From Salibacterium salarium (GTDB taxonomy: Bacteria; Bacillota; Bacilli; Bacillales; Marinococcaceae), in contig NZ_JAUSUM010000004.1 in NCBI RefSeq assembly GCF_030813635.1, positions 80,851-144,850 on the forward strand: DNA of 64,000 nt. Direction: 5' to 3'. Within the stretch, counting starts at the first letter, position 1. The number at the start of each line of letters is the position of its first letter. Both the position numbers and the translations under genes were made by a program. The notes beneath the pieces were generated by a model. The model was not told where the DNA came from and did not search any database. It was given only the letters and a program-made list of their open reading frames with translations. Shown piece after piece: positions 34,638-44,049 of this stretch.

Positions 34638-36392
34638 ATGCTGTTTTCACGAAAAAAAGGAGAGCGGCTTCTGCCGTCTAAAGTACTGGCCGGAAAATGG
34701 TGGAACGAGCGTCCGTCCCATCCGGCCTGGCAGGCACCTGCCGCAGAAGTGGAAAGCGAAGCCGAACAACTCATTAACCGCGGAACACCACCGTTAACCG
34801 ATGATTTATTCCGGTTGTTTGAAGAGACCGGGTCCCGTAAGGAATACGAAGCCGTTTATTTTCACCGTAGGCACCGCTTAAACACGTTTGCCTTCATGAC
34901 ACTCATCCATTCGGACAAAAAGTGGTACGAACAGGCTCTCCGGGATGAAGTGGAAGATGTCTGCTCCGAATATTCATGGTGCCTTCCCGCTCACATCAAA
35001 GACGGCGATCCGTATACTATTGACCTGTTCGCAGCGGAGACAGGGTTTGCGCTGAGCGAAATAAAAAGCATCCTTGGGACGAGCCTGGGAGAACCGCTCT
35101 GCCAGAGAATCGAAGAAGAGGTGCAGAAACGGGTACTGCACCCTTTTCTTTCGCATACACATCACTGGGAAACCGTGGATCATAACTGGGCGGCTGTGTG
35201 TGCCGGGTCGGTCGGAGCGGCCGCGATGCATCTGCTGGAGGACGGAGACGTGCTGGATGCGGTCCTTGAGCGGAATGTGCGGACGATGGACTATTTTCTG
35301 AGCGGATTCAGCGAAGACGGCGTTTGCCGGGAAGGCTATCAATACTGGCAGTACGGCTTCGGCTTTTTTGTCTATTTTGCCGATTTGCTGCTGGCGGAAT
35401 CCGAAGGACGAATCGACCTGTTTCAAAACGAGAAGGTCCATCAGATCGCGCGCTTTCAACAGCATGTGTTTTTATACCGCAATAAGGTGGTCCCTTTTTC
35501 GGACTGCGTGCCGGAACAGTCGGTTCCGCTTGGGTTGAGCCATTACCTGCATCACTGTTTCTCTGATGTGACGGTTCCGGATGAGCGTCTCCGTGAGCCC
35601 TATACGGCCGATCACTGTGCGCGGTGGGCGCCGCTTCTGCGCGAGTGGATATGGCTGGATGATACACTGCAGGGCAGAGAATGGGAGGAAAAAGACGAAG
35701 TGATGGATGCTGCCCAGTGGGTGGTATCCCGCTTTCGTTCCGGAGAAGACCACTATGCGTTCGCGGCCAAAGGCGGCCATAACGATGAACCGCACAACCA
35801 TAATGACGTCGGCCACATGATTATGATGAAAAACGGGAAGATGTTTCTGAAAGATCTGGGAGCGGGATTATACCAAAAAGGATATTTTGACGAGAAAAGG
35901 TACACGTTTATCACGAATCACGCTCTCGGCCATTCCCTGCCGGTGATAAACGGAATCTATCAGACGGAAGGCAGGGATAGAAAGGCCGTACAGACAAAGA
36001 CGGTGCAGGATGAAGCACGTCTTGTTTACGGTCTCGAGCTGAAAGATACGTACCCAGTTTCCGGTTTGGCTTCCTTTCACCGGACGTTCACGTGGCACAA
36101 AAAAGAGAAACCTGTGTTTGAACTCCTGGACACCTTTGAACTCGAAGAGCCTCCGAACCGTGTCATGGAACAGTTTATTCTCGGGGATCTGTTCTGGAAA
36201 GAAGAGACAGAGGGAGTCATTGCTGCAGACGGCATGCAGATCCACTATGATCCCGTTCAGCTGCGCCCGGTGATGACGAGGGAACATTTCATCAATCACA
36301 GCGGACGGAAAGAATTCTATCAATTATTGAAATTATATGCCCATAACCCTGCGCAAACAGGTATAATAAAGATAGCGTTTTCATTTTACTGA
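34638..36392 (+). CDS. Heparinase II/III-family protein (putative polysaccharide lyase)
   Basis: The 584-residue protein has an N-terminal alpha-toroid-like region (about 60-330, with HWETVDHNWAAVCAGSVGAA and EGYQYWQYGFGFFVYFADLL) and a C-terminal beta-sandwich of the heparinase II/III type, entered by KGGHNDEPHNHNDVGHMIM. The His/Asn/Tyr residues in these two blocks match the lyase catalytic positions of the family. No signal peptide is present, so it acts on imported oligosaccharides in the cytoplasm. ATG follows AGAAGGGTG. Its substrate is probably a uronic-acid-containing oligosaccharide, but this is inferred from the family only. Confidence 0.8.
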   Translation: MLFSRKKGERLLPSKVLAGKWWNERPSHPAWQAPAAEVESEAEQLINRGTPPLTDDLFRLFEETGSRKEYEAVYFHRRHRLNTFAFMTLIHSDKKWYEQALRDEVEDVCSEYSWCLPAHIKDGDPYTIDLFAAETGFALSEIKSILGTSLGEPLCQRIEEEVQKRVLHPFLSHTHHWETVDHNWAAVCAGSVGAAAMHLLEDGDVLDAVLERNVRTMDYFLSGFSEDGVCREGYQYWQYGFGFFVYFADLLLAESEGRIDLFQNEKVHQIARFQQHVFLYRNKVVPFSDCVPEQSVPLGLSHYLHHCFSDVTVPDERLREPYTADHCARWAPLLREWIWLDDTLQGREWEEKDEVMDAAQWVVSRFRSGEDHYAFAAKGGHNDEPHNHNDVGHMIMMKNGKMFLKDLGAGLYQKGYFDEKRYTFITNHALGHSLPVINGIYQTEGRDRKAVQTKTVQDEARLVYGLELKDTYPVSGLASFHRTFTWHKKEKPVFELLDTFELEEPPNRVMEQFILGDLFWKEETEGVIAADGMQIHYDPVQLRPVMTREHFINHSGRKEFYQLLKLYAHNPAQTGIIKIAFSFY

Positions 36393-36415
36393 ACAGGAGG
36401 CAGAGGGGTATCCGT

Positions 36416-38245
36416 ATGAAAAGGGTCGTGAGTTGGTTCCGCAACAGCTTTTCATTTAAGCAGAAACTGTTCATCTGGGTTGTCATCTGTATGCTGCTGC
36501 CGATGGTATTCAGTGTTATTAATCTGAACATTTCCAGTTCTCAGATTTTACGGGAGCGGCTGATTCAGAGTGAAGAGAATGCGTCGGAACTGACAGAAGC
36601 GAATGTCTCCAACTTGATGGATAACGTCATTCAGACGATGAATGATGCCACGTTCAATAATGATATTCAGCCGATGATTTCAAGCCTCCGCAATGAAAAA
36701 CTGGGAGCGAGGCAGATTCTTGAAATCAATAACCGCCTCGGTTCGTTAGCGAGAAATCATAATATGTCGCTCTCGATTGTGAGCGCGGATGAACAGCAGG
36801 TGATGTCGGGATCGGGCTGGAAACCGGCTTTTACGGAGGAGAAACCGCTGTATAAAGACTTTAAAAGCCGGATGGAGGGATTCTCGTCCTTTCAGGTGCG
36901 CTGGCTCGGACCCGCTGCTCTACTTGGAGAGAGTTCGTTTTCCGAAGACTCTGTGAATTCTCCGCTGCTGCTTGCGCGCCGGTTGACGGACTACAACGGC
37001 GAGACCACGGCTTATTTATTCGCGCGCATCAGTCGGACCGAGCTGGACCGGGCGCTGTTGGCAGATGAAGATGTGGGACGTCGTAATATACTGCTGGACC
37101 GTGAAGGAAGAGTGTTGTACGGAAACGAAGACTACGTTCCGGGTCAGGAATTTCCTTACAGAGATCAAGAGCACGAAGGGGAGGAAACTTTCATCACATC
37201 TATGGAAGAAGGGAAAGACCACGTGCTCGTCAGGCAGGGACTCGAGCAGCGTGACTGGAGTCTTGTCAGTTACGTGCCGTACCAGCAGGCCGCAAGCAGT
37301 CTCGACCGGGCCTATCAGCAGAATTTCTTTATACAGACAGGGGCTTTCCTGGTGTTTATCCTGATTATGCTGTTTGTGATCCACCGCTTTTTCCGGCCGA
37401 TCCAGCACCTCGTATACACTGCGGAAAAAGTAGAGCAGGGCCATCTGGACATGCGCAACGAATTGCAGCGAAACGATGAAATCGGAAGACTGTCGACTTC
37501 GTTTGACCATATGCTGGACCGCATCCAGGAAACCATCCAGCAGACAAAAACCGAGCAGGCGATGAAGCGGAAAGCGGAAATGGAAGTACTGCAATCCAAA
37601 ATTCAGCCTCATTTTCTATTTAATATATTAAACACGATCCGCATTCAAATCCTGCAGGACGGAAATACCGAAAACGCAAAATTAATTACGTCGCTCGGAA
37701 CACTGCTGCGCGCAATTTACCGCGGATCAGAGTGGGTGACACTGGAAGAAGAGTCGAATCAATTAGAAGAATATGTAAATCTGATTAACACGATGAGAAA
37801 GCACCCGGTTGAACTCGAACATGACTTGGAAGAAGAAGCGGCAGCAGAAAGAGTTCCGCAGTTTATTCTACAGCCTGTTATTGAGAATGCGTGCTATCAT
37901 GGTCTTCCAACCACACCTGGCCATATTCTGATTCGGGCATGGACAGAAGGAACCATGCTCTGTATCGAGGTGAAAGATAATGGAAAAGGACTGGAACCGG
38001 AAAAACTGGCAGGAATCAAACGGGCGCTGTTTATAAACAAAGAGGACATCGTTAGAGATTACATGAATCAAAAAAACAGCATGTTTGGAATCGGACTGAA
38101 AAACGTATATGACCGAATGAAATTAACATATGGGAACGATTTTCATATGGATCTGGACAGCCGGATTGATGAAAGTACGACGATATTTATGCGTTTTCCG
38201 CGAGAACGAAGGGGGATGACGGACGATGAAAGTACTACTGGCTGA
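36416..38245 (+). CDS. Sensor histidine kinase, YesM/LytS-like
   Basis: The 609-residue kinase has a first transmembrane helix (about 20-42), an extracellular sensor domain of some 240 residues, a second helix (about 302-324, TGAFLVFILIMLFVI), a HAMP domain, the phospho-acceptor histidine in QSKIQPHFLFNILNTIR of the His_kinase (PF06580) type and a HATPase domain with VIENACYHG and KDNGKGL. This is the class that senses extracellular sugars and acts with AraC-type response regulators. Its stop overlaps the next gene by 20 bases, so the pair is translationally coupled. It probably senses the glycan or the loaded binding protein of this locus. Confidence 0.9.
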   Translation: MKRVVSWFRNSFSFKQKLFIWVVICMLLPMVFSVINLNISSSQILRERLIQSEENASELTEANVSNLMDNVIQTMNDATFNNDIQPMISSLRNEKLGARQILEINNRLGSLARNHNMSLSIVSADEQQVMSGSGWKPAFTEEKPLYKDFKSRMEGFSSFQVRWLGPAALLGESSFSEDSVNSPLLLARRLTDYNGETTAYLFARISRTELDRALLADEDVGRRNILLDREGRVLYGNEDYVPGQEFPYRDQEHEGEETFITSMEEGKDHVLVRQGLEQRDWSLVSYVPYQQAASSLDRAYQQNFFIQTGAFLVFILIMLFVIHRFFRPIQHLVYTAEKVEQGHLDMRNELQRNDEIGRLSTSFDHMLDRIQETIQQTKTEQAMKRKAEMEVLQSKIQPHFLFNILNTIRIQILQDGNTENAKLITSLGTLLRAIYRGSEWVTLEEESNQLEEYVNLINTMRKHPVELEHDLEEEAAAERVPQFILQPVIENACYHGLPTTPGHILIRAWTEGTMLCIEVKDNGKGLEPEKLAGIKRALFINKEDIVRDYMNQKNSMFGIGLKNVYDRMKLTYGNDFHMDLDSRIDESTTIFMRFPRERRGMTDDESTTG

Positions 38246-39776
38246 AGATAATTACAAGATGCTTGAATTCATGTATCAATGTGTTCCATGGAAGGATCAC
38301 GGCCTGCAGGTGACGGCGAAATGTGAGACGGGGATGGAAGCGTGGTCTGCCGCGCAGCAGGAAACGCCTGATATGGTTATTACCGATATCAGCATGCCGG
38401 GAATGGACGGCCTTGATTTAATTGAGAAGTTGAGTGACGTCAATCCGAATATGGAATCGCTGATTATTACGTGCCATGACGATTTTGAGTATGCAAGAAA
38501 AGCACTAAGGCTCTATGTCGGAGATTACATTTTAAAGGAAACACTGGAGCCTAGTATGCTGCTTGAAGCGGTGCAGCGTATGAAGCAGAAGCTGGAAGAA
38601 CATAAGGCTGGACGGCATCATATTCATCAGTTGAAATCTTTCGTAGAGCATTCGAAGAAATCATTGAAAAAAGAATGGATTCACTCGTTTATGGACGGTG
38701 CAGACGAAAAGACGGATCTTCTTGCTGTTTCGTTTACAACGTCCAGCTATATTCCGGTATTTGGCCGATTTCTCAATCATCAAAACGCAGGAGCAGAAGC
38801 CGTGTTGGAACCGATCAGTACATCAATCGTGAAAGAATGGGAAACAGCCGATTACATTTTATGCTCCCCTGACAAGATGTACTGGTTTTTTCCTTGTAAT
38901 CGTAAAATCACGATAGAGCAAATATCCATGGAATTAACAAGAATACAGCGGTATGTGGAACGGGAGATGGGGGAATCACTTGTTTTTGTACTGGGGAAAC
39001 AGGTCGGAAATTGGGAAACCCTGCGGTCCTCACTGCAGCAAATAAAAGGAGGGGAGGAAGCATGGTTTTATATCACCGAACCTGGAATTTATACTCCGGA
39101 TCAGTTGCGCTTAAACGACGGGGAAAATGATATTTTCATACATTACACCACAGCCCTACACGATGTAAAGAAAATGATTGCGCAAGAAGATGAGAAAGCG
39201 GCCGAACAATGGGTACAGTCGTGGATGGAGTATATAAAGCAGCAGGCTTACCACCCGGAACAGATTAAAAGTTGGATTCATAAAATTCTTACGGATATTG
39301 AATTAAAGTATCAGTCTCTGCAGCACTACAGCGATAAGTCTTCGTCTGTTCTGTACAGTGAAATTTATATATTGCGTCACATGATAGAACTAGATTCTTA
39401 CCTTCGGAATTATATTCGGCAGAAAATAATTCAGGCCGCCAACATTCGTGAAAGCTCGGATCGACGAGAAATATGGGATGCGAAAAAATATGTAGACACT
39501 CATCTTGACCAGAAAATCACGATGGAGGGTGCGGCCAATCATCTTCATCTTAATCCAAGCCACTTCAGCCGCCTGTTCAAGCAAGAAACAGGAGAAACGT
39601 TTGTCGAGTACACGACGAACAAGAAGATGGAGCAGGCGGCACACGACCTTCTCCATACCAATCACACGGTGGATGACATTGCGTTATCCATCGGATATGA
39701 CAACACGAGCTATTTTACAAAACTGTTCAAAAAATTTAGCGGGTGCTCCCCTAAACAATATCGCAAAGACAGGTGA
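38226..39776 (+). CDS. AraC-type response regulator, YesN-like
   Basis: The 516-residue regulator has an N-terminal receiver domain (phospho-acceptor aspartate in MVITDISMPGMDG near residue 55, lysine in YILKETLEP), a central region of unknown structure, and a C-terminal pair of AraC helix-turn-helix units (HLNLNPSHFSRLFKQETGET-like segment and IGYDNTSYFTKLFKKFSGCSP). It starts within the end of the kinase gene. It is expected to activate the importer operon and the divergent glycosidase when the kinase is stimulated. The paired repeats upstream of the operon are candidate targets. Confidence 0.9.
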   Translation: MKVLLAEDNYKMLEFMYQCVPWKDHGLQVTAKCETGMEAWSAAQQETPDMVITDISMPGMDGLDLIEKLSDVNPNMESLIITCHDDFEYARKALRLYVGDYILKETLEPSMLLEAVQRMKQKLEEHKAGRHHIHQLKSFVEHSKKSLKKEWIHSFMDGADEKTDLLAVSFTTSSYIPVFGRFLNHQNAGAEAVLEPISTSIVKEWETADYILCSPDKMYWFFPCNRKITIEQISMELTRIQRYVEREMGESLVFVLGKQVGNWETLRSSLQQIKGGEEAWFYITEPGIYTPDQLRLNDGENDIFIHYTTALHDVKKMIAQEDEKAAEQWVQSWMEYIKQQAYHPEQIKSWIHKILTDIELKYQSLQHYSDKSSSVLYSEIYILRHMIELDSYLRNYIRQKIIQAANIRESSDRREIWDAKKYVDTHLDQKITMEGAANHLHLNPSHFSRLFKQETGETFVEYTTNKKMEQAAHDLLHTNHTVDDIALSIGYDNTSYFTKLFKKFSGCSPKQYRKDR

Positions 39777-39786
39777 GGTGAAGGAT

Positions 39787-41640
39787 ATGAAGCATAACAA
39801 GTTGCAGTCACGAAAGGATATGGCGCTCCTGTTGGAGGACTTATTGCAGCCGCTCGAATCATACTACAGTGAAGGGAGAGCGAGACTCAACCTCGGACAA
39901 ACAAGCGCTCATTTCGGCTCCGGTATCGCAGAAATGGAAGCGTTCTCTCGCGTGCTGTGGGGGATCGTCCCGGCCGTGGCCGGAGGAGAGTTTACCGGGC
40001 GCTGGGAGCATCATTTGGAAGGGATAAAAAATGGAACAAATCCGGACCACCCTGAATTTTGGGGATGGATTCACGGAATTGATCAGCGGATGGTGGAAAT
40101 GGCAGCATTCGGCCTGGCACTTGCTCTTATTCCGGATAAGATATGGCAACCGCTCAATGAAACCGAACAACATAACCTCTATCAATGGCTTGATCAAATC
40201 AATCAATACGATGTCGTGGAAAACAACTGGCAGTTTTTCCGCATCCTCGTGAATACAGGCTTTGATACTGTAGATCTTCCAGTTAATGAAGAAAAACAGC
40301 AGGAGTCGTTTGAGTTGATAGAGTCCTATTATCAAGGGGACGGCTGGTACGCAGACGGACCAGTGGAGCAGTGGGATTACTATATTTCGTTTGGTTTTCA
40401 CTTTTACGGCCTGTTATATGCGGCATGTCAGAAAGATAAAGATCCTGAACGGGCGGAGCTTTATAAACAAAGGGCATCCCGTTTTGCGGAGGATTTTATA
40501 TACTGGTTTTCCGACGACGGTTCTGCCCTCCCGTTCGGGCGCAGCTTGACGTACCGCTTTGCGCAGGTGTCGTTCTGGAGTGCCTGCGTATTCGCGGAAC
40601 TGCCGGAGATCGATACCGGCGTTGCGAAGGGACTTATTCTGAGGCATATGCGCTGGTGGATGAAGCAGCCGATCTTCTCGGGGGACGGACTGTTAACGGT
40701 AGGGTATACGTATCCGAATCTTATCATGGCAGAAAACTATAATTCTCCGGGGTCCCCTTACTGGGCACTGAAAACATTTCTTATTCTTGCGCTGCCAGAG
40801 GAGCACGAGTTCTGGCAGGCTCCAGAAAAGCCGATGCCGTCGCTGGATCGTGTGAAGAAGCTGACTGTGCCCCGAATGACGATTATGAGAGAGGGGAATC
40901 ACGTTTCCAGCCTCGTCTCCGGGCAATACTCGACAACAGAACACGCCCATAATGACAGCAAGTACGCTAAGTTTGCGTATTCCACTTCGTACGGTTTTCA
41001 CGTTGCAAAAGGAGTGTTCGGACCAGAACAGGGAGCCTTTGATTCGATGCTAGCCTTCAGTGAAGAAGACGGCTATTACCGGGGAAGGCGCCGGTCTCTG
41101 TTGACCGAGTGGCAGGACGGTGTGCTGTATTCGCACTGGAAACCGTGGCGGGATGTCGATGTGGAAACATGGCTGCTGCCGGCATGGCCGTGGCAAGTGC
41201 GGATCCACCGGGTTCATTCCCGGCGTACGCTGGATGCCAGAGAAGGTGGCTTTTCCCTGCCGCTCGAACAGGACGGCCTTATCCCGCTTCCGGATATTCA
41301 GCCGAACATAGAAACGCCAGCAGATAACGTGCTTTCCACTGAACTGCCTGCGGGTATAAGCATAATTGCGGATTTAGGCGGAATCCGCCGTCTGGAATTG
41401 GGAAAAACCGATCCAAATACGAATCTACTCTTTGCCAGCCCAGCTGTTCTGCCCACCGTTACCTCCCGGATTACAGCGGAAGAAGGCCCAGTGTGGTACG
41501 GCACCGCCGTGTATGCCGGTAGTCAAACGCCTAGTACTATACCGAAGATGATTCGCACCTCAGATGAATCATATGACGTGGTTTATAGTGGACAGACAAC
41601 GGTTCGAGTGGAATCTATATTAGGAAGCAATCCAAGCTAA
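39787..41640 (+). CDS. DUF2264 family protein
   Basis: The 617-residue cytoplasmic protein matches DUF2264, with the typical opening AFSRVLWGIVPAVAGG and WIHGIDQRMVEMAAFGLAL, VENNWQFFRILVN, and YYQGDGWYADGPVEQWDYY. The first 380 residues look like an alpha/alpha toroid and the rest like a beta-sandwich, as in some lyases and hydrolases of glycans. The family has no agreed enzyme activity that I can name. ATG at 39787 follows GAGGTGAAGG; an in-frame extension upstream overlaps the regulator gene and is not credible. It is probably a glycan-processing enzyme of the locus. Confidence 0.85.
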   Translation: MKHNKLQSRKDMALLLEDLLQPLESYYSEGRARLNLGQTSAHFGSGIAEMEAFSRVLWGIVPAVAGGEFTGRWEHHLEGIKNGTNPDHPEFWGWIHGIDQRMVEMAAFGLALALIPDKIWQPLNETEQHNLYQWLDQINQYDVVENNWQFFRILVNTGFDTVDLPVNEEKQQESFELIESYYQGDGWYADGPVEQWDYYISFGFHFYGLLYAACQKDKDPERAELYKQRASRFAEDFIYWFSDDGSALPFGRSLTYRFAQVSFWSACVFAELPEIDTGVAKGLILRHMRWWMKQPIFSGDGLLTVGYTYPNLIMAENYNSPGSPYWALKTFLILALPEEHEFWQAPEKPMPSLDRVKKLTVPRMTIMREGNHVSSLVSGQYSTTEHAHNDSKYAKFAYSTSYGFHVAKGVFGPEQGAFDSMLAFSEEDGYYRGRRRSLLTEWQDGVLYSHWKPWRDVDVETWLLPAWPWQVRIHRVHSRRTLDAREGGFSLPLEQDGLIPLPDIQPNIETPADNVLSTELPAGISIIADLGGIRRLELGKTDPNTNLLFASPAVLPTVTSRITAEEGPVWYGTAVYAGSQTPSTIPKMIRTSDESYDVVYSGQTTVRVESILGSNPS

Positions 41641-41652
41641 GGAGGGAGCGTC

Positions 41653-42408
41653 ATGTGGAAGATAGGAATGTGTTCTGTAACATTCCGTGGGAAAACGATA
41701 GATGAAATAATAAAATTGGCGTCAGAGGCAGACCTTCACAGCATTGAATGGGCGGGAGATGTACACGTACCTCCGGGAGACACAGCACAAGCCAGATATA
41801 CTGCGCAAATGACAAAGGAGGCCGGACTGGGGGTATCCTCTTACGGATCATACTACAAAGCTGGGGCAGAACATCACGCCACCCCATTTCCGGCGGTTCT
41901 CGAAACAGCCGAAGAATTGGACGCCCCGTCTATTCGCATATGGGCAGGAGTTAAAGGCTCAGAGGATGTGGGACCGGAGGAGCGGAAGCAGGTCGTCCGA
42001 GATATTCAGGATGCCGCTACTCACGCGCAGTCAAAAGGGGTAGGCATCCATCTCGAATATCACGGGGGCACGCTTACCGATACAGCGGAAAGCGCACGTC
42101 AGTTGATGGAAGAAATCGATCACCCCAACGTCCAGCTATACTGGCAGCCTGCCGTCGGTCTGTCTATGGAAGAGAGATTGTCGTCGATTGAAACGGTGAA
42201 GCCGTGGATTAAGCATGTCCATGTCTTTTTCTGGCGGGGCACGACAAGGTATCCGCTACAGGAGGGAAGGGAGGAATGGAAAGCGTATCTCCGGCACATT
42301 CCTGACGACAAGTCTCGCTTTGCCATGCTTGAATTTGTCCAGAACGACGACCCGACGCAGTTTCTTTGTGATGCTGCCGAGCTTCGCGATCTTATAGCGG
42401 ACCTCTGA
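41653..42408 (+). CDS. Sugar phosphate isomerase/epimerase-like TIM-barrel protein
   Basis: The 251-residue protein belongs to the AP-endonuclease-2/xylose-isomerase-like TIM-barrel family: MCSVTFRGKTIDEIIKLA, SIRIWAG, the metal-ligand glutamate in GIHLEYHGGTLTD, YWQPAVG, HVHVF and a terminal AMLEFV glutamate. Such proteins isomerise or epimerise sugars and inositols using a divalent metal. It is the last gene of the importer operon, starting 12 bases after the DUF2264 gene with AAGGAGGG before its ATG. It probably handles the monosaccharide released by the operon enzymes; the exact reaction is not known. Confidence 0.85.
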   Translation: MWKIGMCSVTFRGKTIDEIIKLASEADLHSIEWAGDVHVPPGDTAQARYTAQMTKEAGLGVSSYGSYYKAGAEHHATPFPAVLETAEELDAPSIRIWAGVKGSEDVGPEERKQVVRDIQDAATHAQSKGVGIHLEYHGGTLTDTAESARQLMEEIDHPNVQLYWQPAVGLSMEERLSSIETVKPWIKHVHVFFWRGTTRYPLQEGREEWKAYLRHIPDDKSRFAMLEFVQNDDPTQFLCDAAELRDLIADL

Positions 42409-42496
42409 CTTGTATAAATGTGTATGTGTGTGTAGTTGGATGGTAAAACAGTTTGATCAAATGGATGCTACTAACCCTGATAAACAAATAAAAAGA

Positions 42497-42537
42497 AAAA
42501 GCGTATTTTGAAAAAAGGTTGATCAAAATACGCTTTT
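42497..42537. terminator. Bidirectional rho-independent terminator
   Basis: AAAAGCGTATTTTG and CAAAATACGCTTTT are 14-bp perfect arms between the importer operon and the convergent lipoprotein gene. Confidence 0.85.
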
Positions 42538-42548
42538 AATATATTCAA

Positions 42549-43277
42549 TTAAAGTGTTCTTTTATAAAAGGTTTGTAGGAAATCGCGTCTGATTGCATAA
42601 TGATCAATATTAAGCAATTTGATTAACTTTATGACCTTTTGATCGTCACTTGGATCAATGGACGCTGTCTTTGTATTCTTAATAATATCTTTATAGAAGT
42701 CTTCACCAGCAGGATTCTTGCCATCCCAACGTAAAGGAACATTGTATACATTTATCGTACCATCCCCATTACTACTATAAGTCACTGATCCATCTACTAA
42801 GCGTGGACCTGATAACTGGACAACGTCTTCTGGATAATTAGCACTCGTTTCGTCGTCAGGATGGAGTGGTTCGCCTGCGGAAATATGTCGAACATACAAC
42901 TCATCTATATCTTGATTCGGACCAAGCTCCAACCAAACACGAGCGTATTCGATTTCGTTAGAAGAATATTCGGACAATCCTTTATTCTCTTTGCTGTTAG
43001 ATTGATTCTTTGAATCTTTGTTTTCTTTTGAAAATGTTTCGTTCGAATCATCAGTCTCTGGATCTTCTGACTCTGATGTGGACTCCGATTTATTTTCTTT
43101 CTTGTCTGTTTGACTGCTTTCTTCTGCATCGTCATTTTTTTCAGGTTGGGAAGCTGAGGTGTTCTCTGAAGAATTTGTTTTATCACTACTTCCGTTTTGG
43201 TTATCATCATTACTGCACGCCACAAGCAGTAATGCTGTTGTAAATAAAATCATCATTGGTATTAGAATTTTTTTCAC
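42549..43277 (-). CDS. Lipoprotein of unknown function with acidic Ser-rich linker
   Basis: The 242-residue product begins at GTG (GGGGG seven bases upstream), giving a clean lipoprotein signal MKKILIPMMILFTTALLLVAC. Residues 22-105 are a low-complexity S/N/E/D/K linker, and the C-terminal domain (about 110-242) is folded: YARVWLELGPNQDIDELYVR, VVQLSGPRLVDGSVTYSSNG and LRWDGKNPAGEDFYKDII. Similar domains occur in Bacillus and Staphylococcus surface lipoproteins without known function. An ATG 42 bases upstream has no ribosome site. It would be anchored to the outer membrane face, reaching through the wall by the linker. Confidence 0.75.
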   Translation of the reverse strand: MKKILIPMMILFTTALLLVACSNDDNQNGSSDKTNSSENTSASQPEKNDDAEESSQTDKKENKSESTSESEDPETDDSNETFSKENKDSKNQSNSKENKGLSEYSSNEIEYARVWLELGPNQDIDELYVRHISAGEPLHPDDETSANYPEDVVQLSGPRLVDGSVTYSSNGDGTINVYNVPLRWDGKNPAGEDFYKDIIKNTKTASIDPSDDQKVIKLIKLLNIDHYAIRRDFLQTFYKRTL

Positions 43278-43472
43278 TTTTAATGCCCCCATTTTATGTA
43301 AATATTCATATCTTAGCATACTTAATCATTATCTTGGTCGCTCACCTATCTCTTTTATTTGAACAATGCGTTATTCCATTAGATTGCCCATTTTCGCATG
43401 ATAGGACGTTAATCCTTATTCCGGATAGGTGCTCTTTTCTAGAATAACAGCCAACTGTGGCACTACTTTTTA

Positions 43473-43982
43473 TTATCCTTCATTGTTATATATAACTTGA
43501 ACAATTTGTTGTTCACCATTCTTCTCAAAAAACTTATAAGTCTTCATTCCGATTTTTTCTGCAACTTTTTGTGAGGGGATATTTCTTAAGGTCGTATAAG
43601 AAAATATTTTGGAATAGCCTAAAACATTCAATGCATATTCCCTACAAGCAAGGGCAGCTTCTGTTGCATATCCTTTATTCCAATATTCTTTAATAACGTG
43701 AAAACCGATTTCCGGTAACTTCTCGTCATCGATGTTCTGCATTGTTATTCCGCAATCGCCAATAAAGGTATCCCCTTCTTTTAATATAACTGCCCACAGT
43801 CCATGTTTATCTCGCTTATAATTTTCTATATTCCATTTGATCCAATTTTTAACCTCTTCTTCGTTAAAAGGATGAGGATAATATTGCATGGATTCCGGAT
43901 CGGAAAGAACCTTCGATAATTCGTGTTTATCATGCATTACGAACTCCCTCAGGTACAATCGGTCCGTCTCGATTATCTTCAA
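43473..43982 (-). CDS. GNAT acetyltransferase, RimJ/RimL type
   Basis: The 169-residue protein shows MKIIETDRLYLREFVMHD, then EIGFHVIKEYWNKGYATEAA (acetyl-CoA loop) and RNIPSQKVAEKIGMK, typical of ribosomal-protein-serine/alanine N-acetyltransferases and relatives. The start is TTG preceded by GGGGGG, since no ATG is placed near a ribosome site. It stands about 70 bases downstream of the PhzF-like gene on the same strand, so the two may be co-transcribed. The acceptor is unknown. Confidence 0.85.
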   Translation of the reverse strand: MKIIETDRLYLREFVMHDKHELSKVLSDPESMQYYPHPFNEEEVKNWIKWNIENYKRDKHGLWAVILKEGDTFIGDCGITMQNIDDEKLPEIGFHVIKEYWNKGYATEAALACREYALNVLGYSKIFSYTTLRNIPSQKVAEKIGMKTYKFFEKNGEQQIVQVIYNNEG

Positions 43983-44049
43983 AATGGTCCCCCCTGTAAG
44001 TATTTAACCTTGTATTCCGTTATCTGGCGCTATTCCATAGAATAGTAGT

